Origin: Mucilaginibacter celer
GTDB lineage: Bacteria; Bacteroidota; Bacteroidia; Sphingobacteriales; Sphingobacteriaceae
Direction: 5' to 3'
DNA length: 64,000 bases
Assembly (NCBI RefSeq): GCF_003576455.2
Contig: NZ_CP032869.1
Coordinates: forward strand, 2,294,001 to 2,358,000
Positions 26,021-35,052 of this stretch are shown piece after piece. The first letter of the stretch is position 1; every line of letters begins with the position of its first letter. Both the position numbers and the translations under genes were made by a program. The notes under the pieces are model-generated. The model ran no database searches and was not told the DNA's origin. It saw only the letters and a program-made list of their open reading frames with translations.

Positions 26021-28538
26021 TGTGCTTTTTAGTCTGATCTTTTTCTGGTTTAGCTTCTGATACCAACGCGCCGTCTATTTTTATAGGTGGCATATTGTCG
26101 GGCCAAACAATTTTTATGTCTTTCCTGGTAGATGGAATTTCTATACCTGCTTTGCTAAATTCATCGTGAACACTCACCAATACCCGGCTCCTGAGCCCAA
26201 GCCACGTATTAATGTCATCAGCCCAGAAAAACACCCTGAAATCAACCGAAGTTTCGCTAACGCTATGTACAAATACAGAAGGGGCGGGCTCTGTCATAAT
26301 ACCTTCGTGGCCGCGCAGCAAGTTAAGCAGTATTTCTTTTACCTGCTCAATATCCGAGCCGTAGGCCGCACTTACCAGCAGTTCAACGCGGCGGTTGTTG
26401 TTGCTTAGCGTCCAGTTAATTACGTGGTGCGATATCAAATCGCCGTTGGGGATAATCACCTCCGCGCCATCGGATGTAGCGATTTTACTGGCCCTGATAC
26501 CGATGTCCATAATTGTACCCGAGCGACTGTCTACCTCTATAATATCACCTACCTGTATCGGTTTTTCAAAAGCGAGAATAAGGCCCGATACCAGGTTGTT
26601 TACAATATTCTGCAAACCAAAACCGATACCGATACCAAATGCTGAGATAATGATTGTGATTTTATCGATAGGGACACCTGATGCCGCAACTGCCAGAAAG
26701 AAGCCCAAAGCGATGACGCCAATGCGGATGAGCAGGGTAGAGGTGCGGTTTTTTTTCTTGGCCACATCAATATCGTTGGCGTGTTTGGCCGATACATCGT
26801 ACAGGTAACTGATAATTTTTGAAGCGATGGACGAGAGCCAGATCACGGCGACAAATATAATTACGCTTTGAAAGGTGAATTGTGTATTGGTGCCACCTAT
26901 ACTGCGGTTTTTGGTAAGAAAATTGCCAAGGAAATCAAAAACCGTATCTTCAATGCTAAGGTTTTGGGTAAGCATTACCAGCCATAGCAGGGTAACCAAA
27001 ACGCTTAATACACTCCTGAATTTGTTTTTGAGTAATTTGTAATCGATAAATGAAGTAAGATTATTGCTGTTTTTGCCGGCTTCCAGTTGCAAAAACAGGG
27101 CCTCCATCACGATATGCACTATATAATACATAGCCAGCGCCAGCCAAAGGTTATACATGGTGGTAACCCCAATAATTTTAGCCAGGCTCACCCGGCCAAA
27201 TACGTTGCATAAAAACGACACGGCCTGCAGAAAGATGAAAGCCTTTAATATAAAAGCGGTGTAAGGGAGGTACTCATCCTTAGCCTTGCGCACCTGTTGC
27301 AAAAACCTGATGCTAACTACACAGGCCGCCAACGCTAAAACAAGAATAGTCACCCTATCAATAATGGTTACCTGGATATACAAATTACTTAGGCTGTAAA
27401 CAAAAGTGATGGCAAAAATGGCAGCCAAATATCTGAACATAGTTGCCGGACAAGCCTTTTTAACAAGGTAGAGGATGGCCAGCATCAGAATACCGAAGAA
27501 AGTTTCAAGCACAACTACGGGCGGATGATCGTAAAAATTGGGTAACAGGGTAAAAGTTACAATGAGCGATGATACGAAGGGATGTTTCACCACATAATTC
27601 GCCTGACTTAAAACATCATCGGCCGATTCATTGTCCCGCAATATTCTGCGCCTGCTGGTGCGTACCCAGGCAAAAAAGGCAAACAATAAAATCAAACCCG
27701 AGATATGGATAAGAATATCGCGCCCGATGAAAAAGTTGAATAGCTTAATATTCATATCACTCGTTGCCTTTGTGGCTGTTCCGAAATTGTTCCCCTCATC
27801 GGCTTCCATCGCCCAAATATTATTAAACTCCTGCGAAACGGCCCGCTCGCTGAAATCCCTGATCTTCGAATCGATCTGATCTTTCATATCAAGCACCGAA
27901 ATATAAACCGCCGAAACCCGGTTTTGCAGCAAACCTACTTTTACAGTTACTTTTTTATTGGTGGTATCCAGGCGGTGGTATTTGCTATCAATAGCTATTT
28001 TTTGAATTAGATAAGTTGTGGCAAGTGAGCTATCGGCAGGGAGGATTTTCAAAACACTATCCTTCGAAATAGCATCCAGATCATTTTGATTTTGAGTTAA
28101 TTTACTGTTGATATCGGCCAGTTGTTCCTGCCATATATCCAGCTGATCATCGCTGCGGGTAAGGATATCGCGGATGGTGTACAGGTACCTTAAAGTGCTC
28201 GATTTATCGTTATCAATTAATGATTTGATGAGGATGATCCGCCTTTCATACGAGGTGAGTTTGGTGCTGATTTCTAACGTATCGAGCTTTTTAGACAGGT
28301 TGGCCTTAATCTGGTTAAAAGCAGATGTATAATATTCAACTTTTTGAAGCAGGTTATTCACCGAGGTATCTGAGCGCTTAAGCGAGCGCATCACCGAATC
28401 GCGGGCAAGGATGGCTGCCCGCAGGGAGTCGCGTACGGAGTGTGTTTTTTTCTTTTTGGTTTGTGCCGATGCTGTTAAACTAAACAACATCGAAAAAAAC
28501 AACACGCTAAACGCGGCAACTCTGAATATTTTGTTCAT
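25992..28538 (-). CDS. Large MscS-family mechanosensitive channel
   Basis: 848 residues, much longer than E. coli MscS (286) and closer to the MscK/YnaI group. A signal peptide and a coiled periplasmic domain (about 30-250, KKKTHSVRDSLRAAILARDSV) come first, then about ten membrane helices; the pore helix and neck SAFGIGIGFGLQNIVNNLVSG lie near residue 640, followed by the beta domain KPIQVGDIIEVDSRSGTIMDIGIR and a lysine-rich tail. It should release solutes on hypo-osmotic shock. Its 3' end overlaps the glycosyltransferase by 29 bp. Confidence 0.9.
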   Translation of the reverse strand: MNKIFRVAAFSVLFFSMLFSLTASAQTKKKKTHSVRDSLRAAILARDSVMRSLKRSDTSVNNLLQKVEYYTSAFNQIKANLSKKLDTLEISTKLTSYERRIILIKSLIDNDKSSTLRYLYTIRDILTRSDDQLDIWQEQLADINSKLTQNQNDLDAISKDSVLKILPADSSLATTYLIQKIAIDSKYHRLDTTNKKVTVKVGLLQNRVSAVYISVLDMKDQIDSKIRDFSERAVSQEFNNIWAMEADEGNNFGTATKATSDMNIKLFNFFIGRDILIHISGLILLFAFFAWVRTSRRRILRDNESADDVLSQANYVVKHPFVSSLIVTFTLLPNFYDHPPVVVLETFFGILMLAILYLVKKACPATMFRYLAAIFAITFVYSLSNLYIQVTIIDRVTILVLALAACVVSIRFLQQVRKAKDEYLPYTAFILKAFIFLQAVSFLCNVFGRVSLAKIIGVTTMYNLWLALAMYYIVHIVMEALFLQLEAGKNSNNLTSFIDYKLLKNKFRSVLSVLVTLLWLVMLTQNLSIEDTVFDFLGNFLTKNRSIGGTNTQFTFQSVIIFVAVIWLSSIASKIISYLYDVSAKHANDIDVAKKKNRTSTLLIRIGVIALGFFLAVAASGVPIDKITIIISAFGIGIGFGLQNIVNNLVSGLILAFEKPIQVGDIIEVDSRSGTIMDIGIRASKIATSDGAEVIIPNGDLISHHVINWTLSNNNRRVELLVSAAYGSDIEQVKEILLNLLRGHEGIMTEPAPSVFVHSVSETSVDFRVFFWADDINTWLGLRSRVLVSVHDEFSKAGIEIPSTRKDIKIVWPDNMPPIKIDGALVSEAKPEKDQTKKHTKAPKDQDQ

Positions 28539-28599
28539 CTGCAGTTAAAGCTGAAAGCAACGAGTTAACAATATAGGCGGCAAACCGTTTTTATTTTTT

Positions 28600-28712
28600 T
28601 TGATTTAGGATGATTTTTTTGATTTCACTGATTTTTTTGGAGTAGTTATTAAAAATAGAGAACAATCAACGTAATCTGTGTAATCAAAAAAATCAATGAA
28701 ATCACAAAAAAA
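28600..28712. repeat. AT-rich inverted repeat between aroQ and mscS
   Basis: ttttttgatttcactgattt (from 28614) and aaaaaaatcaatgaaatcac (from 28686) are near-complements, with aatcaacgtaatctgtgtaa in between. It shares its atcaacgtaatc and gatttc(g/a)ctgatt words with the element at 3662-3862. The arms might also act as a terminator for aroQ. Confidence 0.55.
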
Positions 28713-28713
28713 A

Positions 28714-29130
28714 TCACAAAATAAAATGCTCCAACGCCAAACGGTAACTATCCATCCCAAAACCGGCAATAACCCCTTTGCAATTAGCGGCAATCATTGA
28801 TTTATGCCTGAATTCTTCACGTTTATGCACGTTAGAAATATGCACCTCTATAACCGGCGTATTGATAGCGGCGATAGCATCGGCAATGGCGATAGAAGTA
28901 TGGGTATACGCGCCGGCATTCATCACAATACCATCGTAACCGAAGCCAATTTCATGCAGTTTATTTATAATTTCGCCTTCGATATTACTTTGGTAATAAT
29001 CGATACTGATGTTGGCAAAACGGGCGCGAAGAGTTTCGAGGTAGGTTTCAAAACTGGCATCGCCATAAATGGATTTTTCGCGAACGCCTAACAGGTTCAA
29101 ATTTGGGCCGTTGATAATTTGTATCTTCAT
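28714..29130 (-). CDS. aroQ: Type II 3-dehydroquinate dehydratase
   Basis: 138 residues, normal for the type II enzyme. IINGPNLNLLGVREKSIYG starts at residue 4 and includes the catalytic loop; NAGAYTHTSIAIADAI and EVHISNVHKREEFRHKS hold the remaining active-site residues. It forms 3-dehydroshikimate in the shikimate pathway as a dodecamer. The -7 box TAAGTTTG (29136-29143, minus strand) lies five bases before the ATG. Confidence 0.95.
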   Translation of the reverse strand: MKIQIINGPNLNLLGVREKSIYGDASFETYLETLRARFANISIDYYQSNIEGEIINKLHEIGFGYDGIVMNAGAYTHTSIAIADAIAAINTPVIEVHISNVHKREEFRHKSMIAANCKGVIAGFGMDSYRLALEHFIL

Positions 29131-29135
29131 CAGTT

Positions 29136-29143
29136 CAAACTTA
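29136..29143 (-). promoter_or_regulatory. -7 box (TAAGTTTG) directly before aroQ
   Basis: Exact TAnnTTTG match on the minus strand, five bases from the ATG at 29130. Confidence 0.45.
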
Positions 29144-29170
29144 GCTATAAATCATCAAAAATAAATCAAT

Positions 29171-30070
29171 TTGGATTGGCGTTCGGCAATAAAAGGTTTC
29201 CAGGCATATCTCCGGTTAGAGAAATCCATGTCGGCTAATTCGGTCGAGGCCTATAGCCGCGACATTGAAAAGCTATACCAGTTTTCCGAATCGCGTGAGG
29301 TTAAACTAAAACCGGAAACCATCACGCTAACCAACCTGCGCGATTTTATCGTATGGGTGGTTGAAATTGGCATGATCCCATCGTCGCAGGCGCGGATCTT
29401 ATCGGGTTGCAAGGCGTTTTTTAAATACCTGCTGATGGAGAACATGATCAGCATCGATCCGTCCGAATTGTTGGAGGCGCCCAAAATAAGGCGCACTTTG
29501 CCGGATACCTTAAGCTTTCATGAGATTAACAGCATCATTGCCGCTATCGATCTGTCGAAACCCGAGGGGCCACGTAATAAAGCCATATTCGAAACCATGT
29601 ACGGCTCCGGTCTCCGTGTATCCGAAGCCGTCGATTTGAAATTATCCAATCTGTACCTCGATATCGAATTTATAAAAGTAACCGGCAAAGGCAATAAGGA
29701 GCGTTTGGTGCCCATTGGCACGGAGGCCATCAAAGCGCTGAAAATATGGATTGAGCAGGTACGTGTGCACACCCCGATAAAAAAAGGGCAGGAAGACTAT
29801 GTTTTTTTAAACCGGCGCGGAGCGAAGCTTACCCGGCAGATGATATTTTTGACCTTGAAAAGTCTTGCAGCTACGGTTGGCATTAAAAAGAAGATAAGTC
29901 CGCATACGCTAAGGCATTCTTTTGCTACACATCTGGTTGAGGGCGGGGCAGATTTGCGTGCGGTGCAGGAAATGTTAGGGCATGAGAGTATTACCACTAC
30001 AGAGATCTATACCCATTTGGATAGGGAATATTTAAAAAGTACAATAAGCCAGTTCCATCCGCGGTCTTGA
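29171..30070 (+). CDS. XerC/XerD tyrosine recombinase
   Basis: 299 residues, TTG start; no ATG occurs until residue 20, which would cut the SAM-like N-terminal domain (WRSAIKGFQAYLRLEKSMSANSVEAYSRD). The catalytic domain has GSGLRVSEAVDL (Arg about 148), HTLRHSFATHL (His, Arg) and GHESITTTEIYTH with the nucleophilic Tyr near 281. It should resolve chromosome dimers at dif. Single gene next to aroQ. XerC versus XerD cannot be told from this window. Confidence 0.9.
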   Translation: MDWRSAIKGFQAYLRLEKSMSANSVEAYSRDIEKLYQFSESREVKLKPETITLTNLRDFIVWVVEIGMIPSSQARILSGCKAFFKYLLMENMISIDPSELLEAPKIRRTLPDTLSFHEINSIIAAIDLSKPEGPRNKAIFETMYGSGLRVSEAVDLKLSNLYLDIEFIKVTGKGNKERLVPIGTEAIKALKIWIEQVRVHTPIKKGQEDYVFLNRRGAKLTRQMIFLTLKSLAATVGIKKKISPHTLRHSFATHLVEGGADLRAVQEMLGHESITTTEIYTHLDREYLKSTISQFHPRS

Positions 30071-30134
30071 GTTTGCCGTTTGCTGTGGGCGGTTCGCAGT
30101 TAAAACAATTAAAAAGCTACTGCGTACTGCTAAC

Positions 30135-31019
30135 TCAAAACTGCCAACCTGCAAAAATCATTCTATCCCTGCCGCTCATATCCTTCCTCAATTCAATATT
30201 CTTAAACCCTTTATCAGCCAGTAATTGAACAGTTTCCTTGCCCAAGCTTTCATTTATCTCAAAAAACAATTGCCCACCAGGATTTAAATTCCCTAATGCA
30301 AAATCAGCAATAGCCCGATAAAACAGCAACGGATCATCCTCGGGCACAAACAAAGCAGTATACGGCTCAAAATCTGTTACATTGGTATGCATCTGCTTTT
30401 TATCCTCAAGGGTAACGTACGGTGGATTGCTTACGATAATATCGAATTTGGGAATTTCGATTTCGGACTCTACATTCAGGATATCAGCCTCAATAAAATT
30501 AACCACTACCTTATTCAACTCAGCATTACTTTTAGCCGTTTCCAAAGCACCTTTCGAAATATCGATAGCGGAAACATCAGCCTCAGATAAATTCTTTTTC
30601 AGGCTGATAGCGATACAACCGCTGCCGGTGCCAATATCCAGTATAGTTTTCTGCGCTTGGTTACTGCCAACTGCTAACTGCCAACTGCCAACTGATGAAA
30701 TAATCCACTCCACTAACTCTTCTGTTTCGGGCCGGGGGATGAGCACATAGGGGTTAACTTTAAACGGCAGGCCATAAAATTCGGTTATGCCGAAAATATA
30801 TTGGATGGGCTTGCCGGTCTTTAGTTCGGCAAGTACGCTTTTCGCCCGCTCGACCTGTTCTTCGCTCAATATCCTATCGGGGAAGGCTTTGATAGATGCG
30901 TTCGACATACCTGTAATTTCGGCAATAGCAAGCAGGGTAATAGCCTCATTTTCATTGGCATCGTACACGTCGTTTATCTGTTTACGGTAATCTTCAAAAA
31001 CATCCTTAATCTTCATCAT
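30135..31019 (-). CDS. prmC: Release factor N5-glutamine methyltransferase
   Basis: 294 residues from ATG 31019 (MMKIKDVFEDYR); the frame runs open upstream to 31100 but crosses the ribD promoter. An N-terminal helical domain is followed by a SAM methyltransferase fold with LDIGTGSGCIAISL and the glutamine-binding NPPY (IIVSNPPYVTLEDK). It methylates the GGQ of RF1/RF2. Between the domains the residues SSVGSWQLAVGSNQ are encoded by a 7-bp repeat (actgcca) not normal for the family, and the C-terminal AGWQF comes from similar sequence. Confidence 0.93.
   Translation of the reverse strand: MMKIKDVFEDYRKQINDVYDANENEAITLLAIAEITGMSNASIKAFPDRILSEEQVERAKSVLAELKTGKPIQYIFGITEFYGLPFKVNPYVLIPRPETEELVEWIISSVGSWQLAVGSNQAQKTILDIGTGSGCIAISLKKNLSEADVSAIDISKGALETAKSNAELNKVVVNFIEADILNVESEIEIPKFDIIVSNPPYVTLEDKKQMHTNVTDFEPYTALFVPEDDPLLFYRAIADFALGNLNPGGQLFFEINESLGKETVQLLADKGFKNIELRKDMSGRDRMIFAGWQF
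30662..30694. repeat. 7-bp microsatellite (actgcca) inside prmC
   Basis: Four tandem copies of actgcca/actgcta and a partial fifth. On the coding strand they give a GSWQLAVGS-like linker between the two PrmC domains. A related stretch (actgcgtactgctaactcaa) lies just after the stop at about 30119-30150. Confidence 0.75.
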
Positions 31020-31040
31020 GCAACAAAGTAACATAAAAGC

Positions 31041-31048
31041 TACTTTTG
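31041..31048 (+). promoter_or_regulatory. -7 box (TACTTTTG) directly before ribD
   Basis: Exact TAnnTTTG match four bases before the ATG at 31053, in the 33-bp gap shared with divergent prmC. Confidence 0.5.
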
Positions 31049-31052
31049 CAGC

Positions 31053-32108
31053 ATGGTTGAACATGAAAAATATATGCGCCGCTGTTTGGAACTTGCCCAA
31101 TTAGGCGCGGGTTATGTTAGCCCGAACCCCATTGTTGGCGCAGTGGTAGTAAATGATGGCAAAATAATAGGCGAGGGCTATCACCGTAAATACGGCCAGG
31201 CCCATGCCGAGGTAAATGCCATTGCCCAGGTTACCCAACGTTTTGATAACCATGCCGAACTGCTTAAAAACTCAACCATATATGTTTCGTTAGAGCCCTG
31301 TGCGCATTACGGCAAAACGCCACCCTGCGCCGATCTGATCATTAAACATCACATCCCCAATGTTGTGGTAGGCTGCCGTGACCCGTTCCCACAGGTAGAT
31401 GGCAAAGGCATCGAAAAATTGCAGCGTTCTGGTATTGAAGTAATTACCGGAGTTTTAGAAGAAGAATGCCGCTGGCTTAATCGCCGTTTTTTTACCAAAG
31501 TGCAAAAGCATCGGCCCTATATTATATTAAAATGGGCGCAAACCCAGGACGGCTTTTTTGCCCCGGCCGATGGCAGCCAATTCTGGATAACCGGCGAGGA
31601 AGCCCGCAAGCTGGTACACAAATGGCGCAGCGAGGAAGATGCCATACTGGTAGGCAAGAACACCGTACTGGCCGATAACCCGCAATTAAACACCCGCTAC
31701 TGGGATGGCCCATCGCCAAAACGTGTGGTGATTGACCGCAGACTGGAATTGGATAAGGGGTTAAATGTTTTCGATAACTCTGCAGAAACCCTGATATTTA
31801 ATGAGGTTAAGTTTGATGTGGACGGGAACAACAAATACATAGCACTTGAAGATTTTGAGCGCTTTGTGCCGCAATATATTTTGTACCAGTTATACCTGCA
31901 GGATGTGCAGTCGGTTATTATCGAGGGTGGCGCGCATACACTTAATACCTTTATCGAAGCCGGGCTTTGGGATGAAGCCAGGGTGTTTACAGGTAACAAA
32001 GTTTTAACAAAGGGTATAAAAGCACCGCAAATAACAGGTATACTTGCAACCGAAGACACCGTGGGTGCCGACCGCCTGCAATTATTTTATCATAAACCTG
32101 CTATATAA
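31053..32108 (+). CDS. ribD: Bifunctional riboflavin biosynthesis deaminase/reductase
   Basis: 351 residues. N-terminal zinc deaminase: HAEVNAI (His about 51) and PCAHYGKTPPCADLI; C-terminal reductase from ~150 (YIILKWAQTQDGFFAP, VIIEGGAHTLNTFIEAGLWDEARVF). It carries out two early steps from GTP-derived pyrimidine towards riboflavin. No FMN riboswitch leader fits, since only 33 bp separate it from prmC. Its stop abuts the next ATG. Confidence 0.95.
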   Translation: MVEHEKYMRRCLELAQLGAGYVSPNPIVGAVVVNDGKIIGEGYHRKYGQAHAEVNAIAQVTQRFDNHAELLKNSTIYVSLEPCAHYGKTPPCADLIIKHHIPNVVVGCRDPFPQVDGKGIEKLQRSGIEVITGVLEEECRWLNRRFFTKVQKHRPYIILKWAQTQDGFFAPADGSQFWITGEEARKLVHKWRSEEDAILVGKNTVLADNPQLNTRYWDGPSPKRVVIDRRLELDKGLNVFDNSAETLIFNEVKFDVDGNNKYIALEDFERFVPQYILYQLYLQDVQSVIIEGGAHTLNTFIEAGLWDEARVFTGNKVLTKGIKAPQITGILATEDTVGADRLQLFYHKPAI

Positions 32109-32984
32109 ATGCTGTTCGTTTTTTTAAGTATCTGCTGTAGTGTACTTGTATCCGTTTTATTAAAACTGGCTAAACGGTACCATATCGATGTTTACCAGGC
32201 CATCACCTGGAATTATTCGATGGCGATACTGCTTACCTGGATTTTTTACAAGCCGCAATTGGGGGCTTTGCAAAGTGCGCCTGTGTACAGTTATACAGCG
32301 TTAGGTGTGCTGTTTCCGGCCTTGTTTATTATTATGGCAACCTCGGTGCGCAAAGCGGGTATTGTGCGTACAGATATCGCCCAGCGTCTGTCATTATTCA
32401 TCCCCATCATAGCGGCGTTCCTGATATTTGGGGAGGCAACCGGTACGGTGAAGGTTATTGGTATAATGCTGGCATTTATTGCTATTGTATGCTCCATACC
32501 TTGGCAAAAATCGGGCAGTAAAACCGAAAAGGGTGCCTGGGGGTACCTGCTTATTGTTTTTATCGGTTTCGGTGTTATTGATGTACTGCTTAAACAGCTC
32601 ACCAAGGTTAACAACGTGCCGTTTACCACGGCCATATTCGCCATTTTTATCATTGCATTTGCATTAACTTTTATTGGCTTGCTTTACCAGGTAGCCACCA
32701 AAAAAATGAAATTTTCGTGGCCGCATATCCTTATCGGCTGGATTTTAGGTGCCGCCAATTTTGGCAATATCCTGTTTTATCTAAAAGCGCACAAAGCTTT
32801 GGCCAACAGCCCTTCGGCAGTATTCTCGTCTATGAATATCGGGGTTATTATAGTTGGCACCCTGATAGGTACCCTGATATTTAAAGAGAAGCTAAGCCTG
32901 CTTAATAAAATTGGCATCGCGGTGGCGGTATTGGCTATTGTAATTATTTATTTCCCGCAAACATTGGGCTTTTTGCACCTGTAA
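32109..32984 (+). CDS. EamA/DMT-family membrane transporter
   Basis: 291 residues with ten membrane helices in two EamA-type halves (for example IIAAFLIFGEATGTVKVIGIMLAFIAIVCSI and a matching second-half helix pair at the end). DMT permeases export or import amino acids, nucleobases or other metabolites; substrate not inferable. Contiguous with ribD and 8 bp from the YigZ gene, so likely cotranscribed. Confidence 0.85.
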   Translation: MLFVFLSICCSVLVSVLLKLAKRYHIDVYQAITWNYSMAILLTWIFYKPQLGALQSAPVYSYTALGVLFPALFIIMATSVRKAGIVRTDIAQRLSLFIPIIAAFLIFGEATGTVKVIGIMLAFIAIVCSIPWQKSGSKTEKGAWGYLLIVFIGFGVIDVLLKQLTKVNNVPFTTAIFAIFIIAFALTFIGLLYQVATKKMKFSWPHILIGWILGAANFGNILFYLKAHKALANSPSAVFSSMNIGVIIVGTLIGTLIFKEKLSLLNKIGIAVAVLAIVIIYFPQTLGFLHL

Positions 32985-32992
32985 TTGTAATA

Positions 32993-33607
32993 ATGCTTTT
33001 TGACGATACTTATAAAACGATAGAGAAACCCGCCGAAGGTATTTTTCGCGATCGCGGCAGCAAGTTTTTAGCTTACGCTTATCCCATCAGCTCCGAAAAC
33101 GACATCAAGGGCATAGTTACCCAACTAAAGGCCGAACACCCCAAGGCCAACCACCATTGCTGGGCCATGAGGCTGAGCATTGACAGATCGGTATTTCGGG
33201 TGAATGACGATGGTGAACCATCCGGTACCGCGGGGAGGCCTATTCTGAACACTCTGTTATCAAAAGATCTCACCAATATCCTGGTGGTTGTGGTGCGCTA
33301 TTTTGGCGGTACGCTGCTGGGTGTTCCGGGGTTGATCAATGCTTATAAAGTTGCTACCGAAGAGGCTTTAGCTCAAGCTGTAGTAACCAGTAAAACCGTT
33401 AATGATGTTTACACGGCTTCGTTTGAGTATTTGCAGATGAATGATGTAATGCGGGTAATTAAGGAAGAAAATCTTTTGATACTGAACCAACAGTTTGATA
33501 ATGATTGCAACATCCAGCTTTCTATCCGCAAAACCCAGGTGGAGCAGGCATTGTTTAAATTGGGCAAAGTGAACGGCGTAAAGGTAAAATACGATTATAG
33601 TCTTTAA
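32993..33607 (+). CDS. YigZ/IMPACT family protein
   Basis: 204 residues. The IMPACT core is clear: RGSKFLAYAYPISSENDIK, HHCWAMRL, NDDGEPSGTAGRPIL and VVVVRYFGGTLLGVPGLINAYK, followed by the DUF1949 C-terminal domain. Family members bind ribosomes or tRNA and influence translation; the exact bacterial role is unsettled. Likely in an operon with ribD and the EamA gene. Confidence 0.93.
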   Translation: MLFDDTYKTIEKPAEGIFRDRGSKFLAYAYPISSENDIKGIVTQLKAEHPKANHHCWAMRLSIDRSVFRVNDDGEPSGTAGRPILNTLLSKDLTNILVVVVRYFGGTLLGVPGLINAYKVATEEALAQAVVTSKTVNDVYTASFEYLQMNDVMRVIKEENLLILNQQFDNDCNIQLSIRKTQVEQALFKLGKVNGVKVKYDYSL

Positions 33608-33689
33608 CGGTTGCCCCCTTACTTTTGGCGCTGTTTTTGTGCCGATTTAATTCCTTGATTGTGCCTTATTTGTTTTAATTTAGTCGGGT

Positions 33690-35042
33690 ATGCAATCTTT
33701 CGACTTAGATAAAACCGACCTGCTCCGCATTAAAACGGCCCTCGAAGCCGATGATGCTGAGTTAGAGCTTGTTCTGAAGGAATACCACGCTTCGGAGATT
33801 GCTATACTATTCGGGAAACTTCAGCAGGAAGAAAAGGAAAGGATCATTAATATCCTTCCCACCGATGTGGCATCGGAAGTTTTGTCGGAAATGGACGAGG
33901 AGCACGGCCCGGCCGAACTACTTGTAAACCTCGAACCGGAAAAACGTACAGAGATCATCGAGGAGCTTGATTATGATGATGCTACCGACATCATCTCGCA
34001 GCTTGATGAGGAAGATCAGCAGGAGATTTTAGAAGATCTTGACCAGGAAGACGCAAGCAATATCCGCGCCTTGATGACCTACGCCGAGGATACCGCCGGC
34101 GGTTTGATGAACTCCGAGATCATCAAAGTAAACATCAACCTGGATAAAAAGGATGCTTTAGACGAGATTATCCGTCAATCGGAAGAGATGGAGGAATTTT
34201 ATACCATTTGCGTGGTAGATGACAACGATATACTAAAAGGTATCCTCTCGATCAAAACTGTGATCAAAGCCCGCGCCGACGCCAAAGTGAGCGACCTGGT
34301 TAACACCGATTTTGTTTTTGTTAAGGCCGATCTGGACCAGGAAGAAGTAGCCCGCCTTATTAAACAGTATAACCTCACCAGCGTTCCGGTTGTAGATGAC
34401 GATATGAAACTGCTGGGCCGCGTTACGGTGGATGATATTATCGACGTAATGGAGGAAGAGAACACCGAGGATTTATTGAAGATCTCGGGTGTATCTGAAG
34501 ACGAGGAACTGAGCGGTAACTGGCTTGAGGCCGTTAAAAGCCGTTTACCCTGGCTGGTGATTAACCTGGGTACTGCGTTCCTTGCTGCATCCATCATTCG
34601 TACGTTCGACTCTACAGTTGCCAAACTATCTATTATCTCTGCCTACATGACCATCATCGCCGGCATGGGCGGCAATGCGGCCACACAAGCCCTCGCGGTA
34701 ACCGTCCGTCGTATCTCACTAAGCGACCTAACCGATAAACAGGCCTATAACACTGTTTTAAAAGAGTTTTTGGTAGGCATGATTAACGGTGCCGCCAACG
34801 GACTCATCGTTTTTATAGTAGCTTTCTTTTACGATGCCAACCCGCTGCTTGGGCTGGTACTCTTCTTAGCCATGACCGGCAACCTCATCATCGCCGGGCT
34901 TACGGGTGCCTCTATTCCTTTAATTTTGAAAAGGGTAGGGATTGATCCTGCTGTGGCATCGTCCATCATCATTACTACATTTACCGACTGTATTGGTTTT
35001 TTATTGCCTTTGTATTTGGCTACCAAGTTGCTGTTGAAGTAG
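33690..35042 (+). CDS. mgtE: MgtE magnesium transporter
   Basis: 450 residues. Acidic superhelical N-domain (EEDQQEILEDLDQEDASNIRALM), the TAGGLMN block, two CBS domains (about 135-260) that sense cytosolic Mg2+, and five C-terminal membrane helices with GMGGNAATQALAVTVRR and the pore-lining TDCIGFLLPLYLATKLL. It imports Mg2+ when internal levels are low. No M-box-like leader was seen in the 82 bp upstream. The stop is followed at once by repeat array B. Confidence 0.94.
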   Translation: MQSFDLDKTDLLRIKTALEADDAELELVLKEYHASEIAILFGKLQQEEKERIINILPTDVASEVLSEMDEEHGPAELLVNLEPEKRTEIIEELDYDDATDIISQLDEEDQQEILEDLDQEDASNIRALMTYAEDTAGGLMNSEIIKVNINLDKKDALDEIIRQSEEMEEFYTICVVDDNDILKGILSIKTVIKARADAKVSDLVNTDFVFVKADLDQEEVARLIKQYNLTSVPVVDDDMKLLGRVTVDDIIDVMEEENTEDLLKISGVSEDEELSGNWLEAVKSRLPWLVINLGTAFLAASIIRTFDSTVAKLSIISAYMTIIAGMGGNAATQALAVTVRRISLSDLTDKQAYNTVLKEFLVGMINGAANGLIVFIVAFFYDANPLLGLVLFLAMTGNLIIAGLTGASIPLILKRVGIDPAVASSIIITTFTDCIGFLLPLYLATKLLLK

Positions 35043-35052
35043 GCAGGGTGGG

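Noticed and set aside
28605..28793. 62-codon minus-strand ORF
   Set aside because: Low-complexity translation of the AT-rich inverted repeat running into aroQ.
29171..30070. Integrase of a genomic island
   Set aside because: Sequence and setting match the housekeeping XerC/D type; no attachment repeats or island genes nearby.
31020..31100. Longer prmC start
   Set aside because: The extension crosses the ribD promoter and lacks conservation; ATG 31019 begins the usual N-terminus.
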